64,000 bases of DNA, from the NCBI GenBank assembly GCA_963759095.1, contig CAVWYF010000024.1:5782-69781 (forward strand). Reading direction: 5' to 3'. Position numbers and translations under genes: made by a program. Numbering within the stretch: the first letter of the stretch is position 1; every line of letters starts with the position of its first letter. This document shows, in pieces, positions 26,929 through 36,413 of the stretch. The notes beneath the pieces were generated by a model. It was not told where the DNA came from and ran no database searches. It worked only from the letters and a program-made list of their open reading frames with translations. Source of the DNA: Anderseniella sp963759095 (lineage in GTDB: Bacteria; Pseudomonadota; Alphaproteobacteria; Rhizobiales; Aestuariivirgaceae).

Positions 26929-27813
26929 TCACATGACTGTATCGAAGGCACGCTTTTGCGCCGTTGACTGTATTTCGTAGATAGACCCGGTCTTGGTCGG
27001 CTGCGGCTGTGGGATGCGGACCGGCACGTCAGCAAGCCGTGGGGTTATGGTGCCGGACCCACACAACAGCTTTTCGTCATACTCCTCCAGCGACGGCCAT
27101 GGTGTCATGGCACCCATGACCGGGTAGGCATCTGCCGCCATGATTTCATAGAGCAGCAGCATTCTGTCACGATCCGACCGGTTGAGGTCCGAGCCATGCA
27201 CCGTGCGCGCGTGGTGGATCGACATGGAACCGCGCGGCCCGGTCAGCTTGACCGCGTCCTTCAGGTCGAGGCCGGATTTTTCAAGGTCCATGGCACCGGC
27301 AAATACGCCATTTGAGTGATGGTCAAAAACGTCGCCCTTGTGGGTGCCCGGAAACACCATCAGGGGCCCGTTGTCCGGGCCCACATCATTGAGCAAGATG
27401 CCCACCGCCAGCACATCGTCATTGGTGTGCGGGTAGAAAGCCCAGTCCTGATGCCATTCAACGGCCGCGCCATATTCGGCGGATTTCATGTTGAGTTTTG
27501 ACGTGTGCAGACGCAGGTCCTTACCGAGCAGGTCGCGCACCGGTGCCAGCACATGATCTGATCGCATCAGGTTGGCAAACACCTCGGAAATGGTGTGCGG
27601 CAGCTTGATCCGGCGCAATCTGGGATTGTCCTGCGTGTGGGTGTCTTCGAGGTCGAGCCGGTCATTTGATGCGCTCAGATGAGCTGCTTCTTCGCGGAAT
27701 TTTTCGATTTCGGCGATGCACTTGTCGATCTCGGTGTCCGGAATCCGTGATTTCAGCATCAGATAGCCATTGTCGCGATAAAACTGTACCTGGTTTTCGT
27801 TCAGAGTTTCCAT
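26929..27813 (-). CDS. Phytanoyl-CoA dioxygenase (PhyH) family Fe(II)/2-oxoglutarate oxygenase
   Basis: I use the ATG at 27813 (294 residues) because GGAGG lies 9 bases upstream. The iron-binding facial triad is visible as His121-x-Asp123 (EWHQDWAFYPH) and His206 (ARTVHGSDLNRSDRDR). The following Arg residues would bind 2-oxoglutarate. PhyH-family enzymes hydroxylate diverse small molecules (phytanoyl-CoA, ectoine, phosphonates, halogenated intermediates), so the substrate is open. PGTHKGDVFDHH marks the central strand of the double-stranded beta-helix. It lies in an operon with an enolase-superfamily dehydratase and a shikimate-dehydrogenase-like gene. A hydroxylation step in sugar-acid or cyclitol breakdown is possible but inferred. 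Confidence 0.88.
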   Translation of the reverse strand: METLNENQVQFYRDNGYLMLKSRIPDTEIDKCIAEIEKFREEAAHLSASNDRLDLEDTHTQDNPRLRRIKLPHTISEVFANLMRSDHVLAPVRDLLGKDLRLHTSKLNMKSAEYGAAVEWHQDWAFYPHTNDDVLAVGILLNDVGPDNGPLMVFPGTHKGDVFDHHSNGVFAGAMDLEKSGLDLKDAVKLTGPRGSMSIHHARTVHGSDLNRSDRDRMLLLYEIMAADAYPVMGAMTPWPSLEEYDEKLLCGSGTITPRLADVPVRIPQPQPTKTGSIYEIQSTAQKRAFDTVM

Positions 27814-27832
27814 AACATCACTTCCTCCCACT

Positions 27833-28933
<1,101 letters not shown>

Positions 28934-28955
28934 TACCTCCGAACGGCGAGCGGGT

Positions 28956-30584
28956 TTACAGGAAGACCGTGGTGATTTCCGGGACCAGCAGGATAATCAT
29001 CAGAATGAATACCTGCATGGCGATGAACGGCAGGAAGCCACGGAAAATATCCGGCAGCGTGATATGCGGCGGCGCCACGGACTTGAGATAGAACGCAGCC
29101 GGCCCGAACGGTGGCGACAGGAAGCTGACCTGCATGTTGACGCAGAACAATATGCCGAACCAGACGCGCACCATGGTGCTGGAGTCCAGTCCTCCAGTGA
29201 GGCCGAGTTCTTCGATCGGCAGCTTCAAAACGATGGGCAGGAACACAGGCATCACCAGCAGCACAATGCCTGTCCAGTCCATGAAAGCGCCGAGGAACAG
29301 GAAGATCACCATCATGAACAGCAGTACACCCATGGTCGGCAGGTCATAGCCGACAATCAGGTTGGCGACATAGGTCGGTCCGCCGGCAATGGTATAGGCA
29401 CCGGCGAGTGCGGTGGCACCAAACGTCACCCAGATGATGGTGCCGGTGGATTTGAAGGTGCGCATGGAGGCTTCGCGCAGCAGGTTGATTGAAAATTCTC
29501 CGCGTATCCAGATCAGAAACAGTACGGCAAGCGAGCCCATGGCGGCTGCTTCGGTGATGCCGGTGATGCCGCCATAGATCGACCCGAGCACGACGAACAC
29601 AACCAGCATGGGAGCGACCATTCCCTTGCCCTTGGCCCACGCTGTCTTTGCAACGTTGATGCCGACGACGAAGTAAATGAAGGCCATGCAAATCAGGGTG
29701 ATGGTGAGATATTGATAAAGGGTAGCGTTGTCGATCAGGCGGGTGTTGCCGTCGATCATCTTCTCATTGAACTGGCTGCCGATGGTCAGGTACAGCCATC
29801 TTGCCACGATCAGGGCAGACCCGACGCCGGCCAATAGAAACAGTAAAGTGCTGCCATAGAGCGCCTTTTCCTTGCCGGTCATGTCATCAGGCGACGGTTC
29901 CGGCAATGGCGCCAGTTCGGGGTTCATGCGGGTGCGCACCAGAATGTAGATGATGTAGCAGCCGGCCAGCATGAAGCCGGGCAGGAAAGCCGCCTTGAAC
30001 AACGCATGGATCGAGGTCTCGGTAATCAGGCCATAGAAGATCAGGACAATGGATGGCGGGATCATGGTGCCAAGCGAGCCGGATGCGCAGATGGTGCCGA
30101 TGGCGAGGTTCTGATTGTAGCCCAGGCGCAGCATCTGCGGCAGGGCAATCAGGCCGAGCAGGACAACTTCACCGCCGATAATGCCGGACATGGCGGCCAT
30201 GACAATGGCCATGATGGCGGTTACCACGGCGATACCGCCGCGCGTGCGTGACATCCACTGGCTGAGTGATGAGTACATGTCCTTGGCGATACCGGAGCGC
30301 TCCAGCAGTGTTGCCATGAAGATGAACAACGGTACCGATACGAGGACATAATTGGTTGTGATGCCATATAGTCGCTGGGCCAGGATGTTCATCGGGCCGC
30401 TGCCGAAATTGCCGGTCAGTACGCCGGTGCCGAAGCTGAACGGATCCGTCAGCAAGGTCGGTTCAAATTTGAGCACCATGACCACAACGGCCAGAAAGCC
30501 CGAAGCAAAGCCCAGCGGCATGCCGATGGCCAGCAGGAACAACATGCCCAGCAGCAGAATCAGCGAGATTGTCGCGATATCCAT
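28956..30584 (-). CDS. dctM: TRAP transporter large permease (DctM)
   Basis: A 542-residue polytopic protein, longer than the usual ~430 because of extra loops in the middle (residues about 210-300). DctM signatures are GMPLGFASGFLAVVV near the N-terminus, MAAMSGIIGGEVVLLGLIALP, the conserved GTICASGSLGTMIPPSIVLI hairpin, and GAFMDWTGIVLLVMPVFLPI in the C-terminal half. It is the main ion-coupled channel of a sodium/solute symporter and pairs with the DctQ gene 11 bases upstream. Its position in the idonate/gluconate cluster makes a sugar acid or similar carboxylate the likely cargo. Confidence 0.94.
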   Translation of the reverse strand: MDIATISLILLLGMLFLLAIGMPLGFASGFLAVVVMVLKFEPTLLTDPFSFGTGVLTGNFGSGPMNILAQRLYGITTNYVLVSVPLFIFMATLLERSGIAKDMYSSLSQWMSRTRGGIAVVTAIMAIVMAAMSGIIGGEVVLLGLIALPQMLRLGYNQNLAIGTICASGSLGTMIPPSIVLIFYGLITETSIHALFKAAFLPGFMLAGCYIIYILVRTRMNPELAPLPEPSPDDMTGKEKALYGSTLLFLLAGVGSALIVARWLYLTIGSQFNEKMIDGNTRLIDNATLYQYLTITLICMAFIYFVVGINVAKTAWAKGKGMVAPMLVVFVVLGSIYGGITGITEAAAMGSLAVLFLIWIRGEFSINLLREASMRTFKSTGTIIWVTFGATALAGAYTIAGGPTYVANLIVGYDLPTMGVLLFMMVIFLFLGAFMDWTGIVLLVMPVFLPIVLKLPIEELGLTGGLDSSTMVRVWFGILFCVNMQVSFLSPPFGPAAFYLKSVAPPHITLPDIFRGFLPFIAMQVFILMIILLVPEITTVFL

Positions 30585-30595
30585 GACTGTCGCCC

Positions 30596-31393
30596 CTAGT
30601 CTTTTGGCTTTGGTGGATTGCCGGACAGTATCTCGTCAGGCATGTTCACCTTTTTAAGTTGAGCTGCTTCTTCGGCGACTTCATCCAGTTCTACGTGGGG
30701 AACCGGTGTTTTGTTGAAATCCCGGAACAGACCGACCATCACAATGACGACCGACATAAACAGGAACACCCCGATGCCGAACTGCCATTTCAGTGGCACG
30801 ACGTGTCCTTCGGGCGGGTCGATGAACAGATTGTATGCCGCCGTCAGTGCAAGTCCTGTAATCAGGACGGTCACAAAGACATCGAAAGACTTGCGCACCC
30901 AGGCAACCGACGGCCAGTCCCGAATGAGATTGGAAGTCGCCTGCAAGGCCAGGAACAAAAGCATTGTCAGCACCAGCGGCTTGATGGTTGCCGGTATTGG
31001 CGGATCATAGGCTGTGCCAAAAGTCTCCCAGCGCAGGAACTTGGCTTTCGATTCTCCGAACCCTCCCCACACAACTGCGAATGCAAAGACTGATACGCAA
31101 ACGGTCGACAACACGTCAAATGCCTGGCGCAGCCAGAGCGGTGCCATGTCGTAGATGATGAAGATGCGGATATGGCTGCGTTGCTGCATGGCATACAGGC
31201 CGGCAGACAGATAGATGCCGCCGGCGACCCACAGAGACATTTCGTTTACCCACAGCGTGGCAGCGGCAAAGAAGTAGCGCATCACCACTTCGTACAAGAT
31301 GATAAGAACAATGAAGAACGGAGCCCACATTGCGATGCGGCTGAAACTCCAGGTGAGCAGGTCCAGCGGACCTGTTCGTTCGTGTTCGATCAT
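30596..31393 (-). CDS. dctQ: TRAP transporter small permease (DctQ)
   Basis: A 265-residue membrane protein, larger than the typical 160-200 residues. It has four main helices. The DctQ signature is present as YEVVMRYFFAAATLWVNEMS (residues about 34-53), and a GIYLSAGLYAMQQRSHIRIF helix with the conserved HIR follows. The extra length comes from a long loop around residues 115-145 and two additional helices, with a charged C-terminal tail (VELDEVAEEAAQL). It is cotranscribed with dctM downstream and dctP upstream. A stem-loop lies between dctP and this gene. Confidence 0.9.
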   Translation of the reverse strand: MIEHERTGPLDLLTWSFSRIAMWAPFFIVLIILYEVVMRYFFAAATLWVNEMSLWVAGGIYLSAGLYAMQQRSHIRIFIIYDMAPLWLRQAFDVLSTVCVSVFAFAVVWGGFGESKAKFLRWETFGTAYDPPIPATIKPLVLTMLLFLALQATSNLIRDWPSVAWVRKSFDVFVTVLITGLALTAAYNLFIDPPEGHVVPLKWQFGIGVFLFMSVVIVMVGLFRDFNKTPVPHVELDEVAEEAAQLKKVNMPDEILSGNPPKPKD

Positions 31394-31482
31394 GTGTTCA
31401 AGCTCCCATCAACCCCCGAATTTCCCCTTTCGAACCATCAGTGCCGCAAGGTTGGCAATGGTGGTTGGAAAGATGAAGTTGA

Positions 31483-31505
31483 GGCGGCTCCCTAAAGGAG
31501 CCGCC
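31483..31505 (-). terminator. Stem-loop between dctP and dctQ
   Basis: A perfect 9-bp stem: GGCGGCTCC at 31483-31491 and GGAGCCGCC at 31497-31505, with a 5-base loop. It lies 16 bases past the dctP stop. No U-run follows on the transcribed strand, which fits partial termination or mRNA stabilisation rather than a hard stop. Confidence 0.68.
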
Positions 31506-31520
31506 CTGTGATGTTTCAGG

Positions 31521-32543
31521 TTACTTGGCCAGGCCGAGCTGGCGCAGGTATTTCAGGTGCGCTTCAACCAGATCCTTGGCTTCCGGTGTGGTTGCAAACT
31601 CGGGCCAGGTTGCCTGGGCTGCATCACGGAACTTCTGCAGTTCTTCAGGTGACCACTGGGACAGGGTAACCCCTTTTTCGCGCAGTGTTGCGGCTGCTTC
31701 GGCATTCTTCTTTTCGAATGTCAGGGCAGTGCGCAGAGCCAGTGCTTCCATGGTAACCTTCATGATGCGCTGGTGGTGTGCCGGCATGGCGTCGAACTTG
31801 GCCTTGTTGCAGGCCAGGTGATCTGACGGCATGGAGTGGAAGCCCGGATAGTTTGCGTACTTCACGATGTCATACAGACCAAGGCCGACATTGTTGGCGA
31901 GACCGGACGCATCCGCTCCGTCAATGATGCCTGACTCAAGTGCGGTAAAGATTTCAGTGAAGTCCATCACGATGGGCTTGGCACCGAGCTTTTCAAAAAT
32001 CTTGGTTTCCATGCCGGGAGGGGAACGGAATTTCCAGTCCTTGAAATCGGATACCTGGGTGATCGGCTTGCCGGACGCAAATGACTCCTGCCCGTAAACC
32101 CACCAGCCGATCAGCTCCATGTCAAACTTGTTGTACAGCTTCTGCGCCGCATCAAGGCCACCGCCATAGTACAGCCATGACAGCTGCTGGTAAGGTGTTT
32201 CATAGCCGCCCATGATGTCGCCGACAAACTGGAATGCCGGGTTCTTGCCGGTCTGGTATGAGCCACCGGTCATGTCGCAATCAAGAATGCCTGTTGCTGC
32301 GGCATCGAAGGTTTCAACTGACTTCACAACGGAAGACGAGTAGAACATTTCCACTTGGATTTCGCCGTTCGACATTTTCTGAATGTCGTCGACATATTGA
32401 GCGGCAAGCTTGCCTGATGGTGTTTCAGGCGCATAGTGCGTCTGGATACGCAGTTTGGTTTCTGCTGCGCTGGCAACGGCACTGAGGCCAGTGGCCAGCA
32501 GAGCTGCAGTGGCGACGCCGGCAAGTATATTTTTCATCAACAT
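31521..32543 (-). CDS. dctP: TRAP transporter substrate-binding protein (DctP family)
   Basis: The best start is the ATG at 32543 (340 residues), 8 bases after GGAGG. ATGs at 32549 (too close to that site) and 32537 are alternatives. A Sec signal peptide ends near ...AVASAAE. The mature protein has the DctP-type layout: the first lobe with YAPETPSGKLAAQYVDDIQKM, then the GWWVYGQESFASGKP stretch, KFRSPPGMETKIFEKLGAKP (containing the conserved Arg that binds the ligand carboxylate) and FTEIFTALESGIIDGADA. It delivers a carboxylate to the DctQM permease. It is the first gene of the minus-strand operon and is divergent from the GntR regulator, with two palindromic operators in the gap. Confidence 0.94.
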   Translation of the reverse strand: MLMKNILAGVATAALLATGLSAVASAAETKLRIQTHYAPETPSGKLAAQYVDDIQKMSNGEIQVEMFYSSSVVKSVETFDAAATGILDCDMTGGSYQTGKNPAFQFVGDIMGGYETPYQQLSWLYYGGGLDAAQKLYNKFDMELIGWWVYGQESFASGKPITQVSDFKDWKFRSPPGMETKIFEKLGAKPIVMDFTEIFTALESGIIDGADASGLANNVGLGLYDIVKYANYPGFHSMPSDHLACNKAKFDAMPAHHQRIMKVTMEALALRTALTFEKKNAEAAATLREKGVTLSQWSPEELQKFRDAAQATWPEFATTPEAKDLVEAHLKYLRQLGLAK

Positions 32544-32697
32544 AAGCATTTCCTCCGTGTGTATGGCCGCCCCTCTGGCTGACCATCTTGTTAGTGCGTG
32601 ATTTCAGATCTTTGATGCCTGAACGCCGAAGTTGACCGGTTATGCCGGCTCCCTCTTGTTTTCAACGATACGGCGCATATCAGGGACTGGCAATATA

Positions 32698-32714
32698 GGA
32701 TTGTCTGACAATCC
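32698..32714. promoter_or_regulatory. GntR-type operator 1
   Basis: GGATTGTC-T-GACAATCC is a perfect 17-base palindrome in the gap between divergent dctP and gntR genes. The core ATTGTCTGACAAT recurs at 32811-32823. It resembles operators of FadR-subfamily GntR proteins (xxTnGTCnGACnA). It is placed to control the divergent promoters. Seen directly; the regulator assignment is inferred from the neighbouring gene. Confidence 0.78.
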
Positions 32715-32810
32715 GACGGTTTTTCGATAATTGCTTTCCTGCAATAACACAACTAATCTTGCCTTGTTGCAGGCATGGTTGGCGCATGCGCACAGTTGCC
32801 CGAAGCAGAA

Positions 32811-32823
32811 ATTGTCTGACAAT
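32811..32823. promoter_or_regulatory. GntR-type operator 2
   Basis: ATTGTC-T-GACAAT, identical to the core of operator 1, ends directly against the ATG of the GntR gene at 32824 and replaces an ordinary ribosome site. Binding there would block the gene's own expression, so autorepression is likely. The centre-to-centre distance to operator 1 is 111 bases, which would allow looping. Confidence 0.78.
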
Positions 32824-33525
32824 ATGAACCAATCCAAACAATATCAATCACTTGCTCAGAGCACGGAAGTAAAACGCCTCTACGCGGTTGTGGCGCGGCA
32901 AATAGCGGCTTTTGTGGCTGAGCAGGACATGAAGCCCGGTGACCGGCTGCCATCTGAGCACAAGCTTGCCCGGCAGTTCGACATCTCGCGCGCCACCGTG
33001 CGCGAGGCGATCGTGGCGCTGGAAGTACTCGGGCTGGTTGATGTCCGGGTGAACTGCGGCGCGGTTATACTGGATCCTCATGCGTCAACGACACTTGATC
33101 AGGGTGGCGTATTAAGTGCCGGGGTATCCGGTGAGGGGTTGGAAGAAGTAGCTCGGTTCAGGATCCTGTTGGAAACCGACGGTGCCCGGCGATCCATCGC
33201 CAATGGCGGCGTGGACTGGGAGAGCGCGCTGGTCGCAGCACATCACCGTCTCGCACACATCGAGTTCAGAATGAAATCCGGCTCGGTTACAAATTATGAA
33301 CTCTGGCGCCAATGTGACTGGGAATTTCACGAGGCGCTGGTTTCCGGTTGTGGTTCGACACTGCATATGAAACTTCACAAGGCAGCATTTGACCAGTTCA
33401 GAAAAGTGGTTGCGCTGGAATACCGGGCCGTGGGTTTCAGGGGTTTGCGCATCATTGAAGAGCACAAGTCGATACTCGATGCTGCCCTGGCAAGAGACGG
33501 AGATGCCTGTGCCGGTGGCGCTTGA
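32824..33525 (+). CDS. GntR-family (FadR-type) transcriptional regulator, frameshifted near its end
   Basis: The ATG at 32824 gives 233 residues to the stop at 33525; the upstream open frame crosses the operators and is not coding. The winged helix-turn-helix lies at about residues 10-80 (PGDRLPSEHKLARQFDISRA, then TVREAIVALEVLGLVDVR). The FCD ligand domain follows, with ARFRILLETDGARRS, the metal-binding type DWEFHEALVSGCG, and IIEEHKSILDAALARDGDAC. The chain then reads AGGA-stop. In the next frame, GALERHITAFFNAANRAA follows and ends in a TGA at 33593-33595 that overlaps the ATG of gnd. One surplus G around 33513-33517 explains this. The intact protein would be about 257 residues. Confidence 0.9.
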   Translation: MNQSKQYQSLAQSTEVKRLYAVVARQIAAFVAEQDMKPGDRLPSEHKLARQFDISRATVREAIVALEVLGLVDVRVNCGAVILDPHASTTLDQGGVLSAGVSGEGLEEVARFRILLETDGARRSIANGGVDWESALVAAHHRLAHIEFRMKSGSVTNYELWRQCDWEFHEALVSGCGSTLHMKLHKAAFDQFRKVVALEYRAVGFRGLRIIEEHKSILDAALARDGDACAGGA

Positions 33526-33591
33526 GCGGCACATAACGGCATTCTTCAATGCAGCAAACCGCGCTGCGCCTGCAAAGCGGATGGCGGCGTC

Positions 33592-34920
33592 ATGAAACTG
33601 GCGATCATTGGTCTGGGCGTGATGGGGCGGAACCTGGCGCAGAACTTCCGCGATGCCGGTCATCAGTGCGTTGTCTGGGATCCGTGGCCACAGGCGCGCA
33701 GCTGGAGTGTCGAAGGCATTGAGGTTTGCGACACCCTGGAAGCACTGGTGAGCAGTTTGCCGGTTCCCAGCATCGTCTTGCTGATGGTCAAGTCGGGCCA
33801 CCCGGTTTTCGAATTGACCGAGAAGCTGACCAGGTTGCTGGAAAAAGGCGACATCATCATTGATGGCGGCAATTCAAACTACCTGGACACCGAGACGAAT
33901 GTCCTGGCGTGCCGCGAACATGGCATCAACTTTGCCGGTCTTGGTGTATCCGGCGGTGCCGAAGGTGCGCGCAGTGGGCCATCCATGATGTTGGGATGCG
34001 CCGCTGAAATGCGCATCATGCTGGAACCGCTACTGGCCAATGTGGCAGCCCGGCATGATGGAAAACCATGTCTGGGCTGGTTCGGAGAAGGCGGAGCAGG
34101 GCACTTCGTCAAAATGGTTCACAACGGTATCGAGTACGCCATCATGCAGGCGATTTCCGAAAGCTGGCAACTGCTTGAACTGTCCGGACTGACAACCTTT
34201 GCCGCCGGAAGGCAACTGGATATCTGGTCCCGCGGCCCTCTGGCTGGATACCTGATGGAGATTTCCGGCGAAGTCCTGCAAACCAGTGATGCAATGTCGG
34301 AAAAATTGCTGATCGACCTGGTGGACGATGCCGCAGGGCAAAAAGGAACCGGCGGATGGTGTATCAGCGAAGCCGTTAACCTTGGTGTACCGGTGCCATC
34401 GATCATGGCAGCGGTCACCATGCGCCAGGTTTCATCCCATGAGGTACTGAGGGTTCTTCCTGAAAACAGACCGGAAGCAGAGACCGGGATCGCAACCGAA
34501 GCTGTGCATGACGCACTGGTGTGCGCCGTGGCTCTGGCCCTGGCGCAGGGCGCACACCTGCTCACGGTGGCAAGCCAGGAGTATGACTGGAAAATTCAGC
34601 TGACGGAGGCTGCAAGAGTGTGGCGGCAGGGCTCGATTCTGCGCATGGCCCTGCTCGACAGGTTTGCTGATCCTGCGGCCCTGTTTGATATGGCATCGGA
34701 ACATTCGAACGGACTGCGCCAATCTGTGGCTGCAGCCTCGACGGCAGCCCTACCGGTACCGGTGATGTCTGCAAGCCTTACCTATCTGGATTCCTGCGCG
34801 GCGGATCAATTGCCGACTGCCCTGGTTCAGTTGCAGCGCGACAGGTTTGGCGCACACGGTCTCGAGCACCGGGAAACCGGCGAGATATTCCACGGACCCT
34901 GGCATGAGGCCGAAACATGA
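33592..34920 (+). CDS. gnd: 6-phosphogluconate dehydrogenase (decarboxylating)
   Basis: A 442-residue protein, slightly short for the long-form family (about 468). The N-terminal fold begins MKLAIIGLGVMGRNLAQNF with the GxGxMG cofactor loop. DGGNSNYLDT and the substrate segment LGVSGGAEGARSGPSMM follow. EGGAGHFVKMVHNGIEYAIM carries the catalytic lysine and the family signature. The C-terminal part has GTGGWCISEAVNLGVPVPSI, and RDRFGAHGLE near the end contributes to the neighbour's active site in the dimer. The enzyme converts 6-phosphogluconate to ribulose 5-phosphate, CO2 and NAD(P)H. Its ATG overlaps the restored end of the GntR gene, and its own stop overlaps gntK by ATGA, so regulator, dehydrogenase and kinase form one coupled unit. 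Confidence 0.93.
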   Translation: MKLAIIGLGVMGRNLAQNFRDAGHQCVVWDPWPQARSWSVEGIEVCDTLEALVSSLPVPSIVLLMVKSGHPVFELTEKLTRLLEKGDIIIDGGNSNYLDTETNVLACREHGINFAGLGVSGGAEGARSGPSMMLGCAAEMRIMLEPLLANVAARHDGKPCLGWFGEGGAGHFVKMVHNGIEYAIMQAISESWQLLELSGLTTFAAGRQLDIWSRGPLAGYLMEISGEVLQTSDAMSEKLLIDLVDDAAGQKGTGGWCISEAVNLGVPVPSIMAAVTMRQVSSHEVLRVLPENRPEAETGIATEAVHDALVCAVALALAQGAHLLTVASQEYDWKIQLTEAARVWRQGSILRMALLDRFADPAALFDMASEHSNGLRQSVAAASTAALPVPVMSASLTYLDSCAADQLPTALVQLQRDRFGAHGLEHRETGEIFHGPWHEAET

Positions 34921-35456
34921 TCGTTGTCGTGATGGGTGTATGCGGTTGCGGGAAGACAACAATCGGCCGGAAACTGGCGGAGAGGCTCGATGCTGCTTTT
35001 ATAGAAGGTGACGAGCTGCATCCTGTCAGCAACACGGATAAAATGGCCGCCGGTGTTCCTCTTGACGATGAAGACCGTGAACCATGGCTTGATGCCATAG
35101 CGGCACAGGCGGCGCAGATGTTGTCCGGCGCTCCATGCGTGGTGGTGTCGTGTTCAGCCCTCAAGCGCAGCTATCGTGACAGGTTGCGGACGGCAGATCA
35201 CAATCTGAAGCTGGTGCACCTTACCGGCAGCAAATCCTTGCTGCAGGCCCGCATGAACCAGCGGCGCGGCCACTTCATGCCGGCTGGCCTGCTGAACAGT
35301 CAACTTGCCACTCTGCAGGTGCCTGAAGCAGACGAGACGGTCATCAAGCTGGATATTGCCGAACCACCGGACGCCATCGTTGAACGCGCATTTGCGTTCC
35401 TGAAACTACCCTCATCTTCAAGCCAAACAGACAAACAGAAGGAAACCCAATCATGA
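34917..35456 (+). CDS. gntK: Gluconokinase
   Basis: A 179-residue P-loop kinase of GntK type. The Walker A loop is GVCGCGKTTIG (residues 7-17), then comes DAAFIEGDELHPVSNTDKMA with the gluconate-binding stretch, PLDDEDREPWLDAI, and CSALKRSYRDRLR. MNQRRGHFMPAGLLNSQLAT is the lid and C-terminal signature. It phosphorylates D-gluconate to 6-phosphogluconate, the substrate of the gene immediately upstream. ATGA overlaps at both ends couple it to gnd and to the following oxidoreductase. Confidence 0.95.
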   Translation: MIVVVMGVCGCGKTTIGRKLAERLDAAFIEGDELHPVSNTDKMAAGVPLDDEDREPWLDAIAAQAAQMLSGAPCVVVSCSALKRSYRDRLRTADHNLKLVHLTGSKSLLQARMNQRRGHFMPAGLLNSQLATLQVPEADETVIKLDIAEPPDAIVERAFAFLKLPSSSSQTDKQKETQS

Positions 35457-36355
35457 GCACCAAACCACGCGTTGGATTTATCGGCGTCGGCCTGATGGGC
35501 CACGGCATGGCCAAGAACATTCTGGCATCCGGTTATGAACTGACAATCATGGGGCACAAGAACCGCAAGCCGGTTGCCGATCTGGTCAAGCGCGGCGCGA
35601 CGGAAGCGAACAACGCTGCTGCACTTGCCAAGGCAAGCGATGTGATTTTTCTTTGTGTTTCGTCATCGGCACAGGTTGAAGAACTGGTTCGCGGCAAGTC
35701 CGGCATTGCAGCTGGTGCTGCAAAGGGAACCATTGTGGTTGACACTTCAACGTCTGACCCGACCTCGACACTGGAACTGGCAGCGGAGCTGAAGGCAATC
35801 GGCGTCAAGCTGATCGATGCCCCGCTCGGACGCACCCCGAAGGAAGCTGAAGAAGGCCGCCTGAACACATTCGTCGGCTCCGATGCAAAGACCCTGAAAC
35901 AGCTTCGCCCGCTGATTGAGACATGGGCAGAGAACATCATTCATGTCGGTCCGCTGGGCAACGGGCACAAGATCAAGCTGATCAACAATTTTATTGCCAT
36001 GTCGTATTCAGCTGTGTGGGCGGAAGCCTATACGGCGTGTACCAAAACCGGTGTTGACCAGCAAACGCTCTATGATGTGGTGAAGGCCGGTGGCATGTAC
36101 TGCGGCAACTTCGAGAACATGAGCAAGTGGGTTATCGGCCGTGACCCCAAAGCGCACGAGTTTGCCATTCGCAACTGCCTCAAGGACCAGCGCTATTTCA
36201 ACAACATGATCGAGGCATCCGGCATGGCAGCGATTGTGGCACCGGCCGTGAAACAGTCCTATGCGATGGCGGTCGCCAAGGGTGACGGTGAACGTCACAT
36301 GCCGATGATGTCCGATGTGATTGGTGAGCTGAACGGTATCAAGTTCAAGAAATAG
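35453..36355 (+). CDS. Beta-hydroxyacid dehydrogenase family oxidoreductase
   Basis: A 300-residue NAD(P)-dependent enzyme of the 3-hydroxyisobutyrate / tartronate-semialdehyde reductase family. The Rossmann loop is GFIGVGLMGHGMAKNI (residues 8-23). The catalytic lysine lies in GNGHKIKLINNFIAM (about residue 174). The substrate loop, usually DAPVSGG, reads DAPLGRTPKEAEEG here, which removes the Ser-Gly-Gly that contacts the carboxylate and marks a divergent subgroup. Likely chemistry is oxidation of a 3-hydroxy acid or reduction of a semialdehyde. It is the last gene of the gntR-gnd-gntK operon with a 4-base overlap, so it should act on a metabolite of the same pathway, but which one is not evident. 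Confidence 0.85.
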   Translation: MSTKPRVGFIGVGLMGHGMAKNILASGYELTIMGHKNRKPVADLVKRGATEANNAAALAKASDVIFLCVSSSAQVEELVRGKSGIAAGAAKGTIVVDTSTSDPTSTLELAAELKAIGVKLIDAPLGRTPKEAEEGRLNTFVGSDAKTLKQLRPLIETWAENIIHVGPLGNGHKIKLINNFIAMSYSAVWAEAYTACTKTGVDQQTLYDVVKAGGMYCGNFENMSKWVIGRDPKAHEFAIRNCLKDQRYFNNMIEASGMAAIVAPAVKQSYAMAVAKGDGERHMPMMSDVIGELNGIKFKK

Positions 36356-36384
36356 CGGACCGTAAAACCCTACAACACCTTGGC

Positions 36385-36402
36385 GTCATCCCAGCGAAGG
36401 CT
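36385..36402. repeat. Outer inverted repeat, left arm
   Basis: GTCATCCCAGCGAAGGCT matches, as a reverse complement with one difference, the sequence at 37804-37821. Together they bracket the IS30 element and a hairpin element. A short repeat of this kind is common between alphaproteobacterial genes. Confidence 0.6.
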
Positions 36403-36413
36403 GGGGGGTGGAG

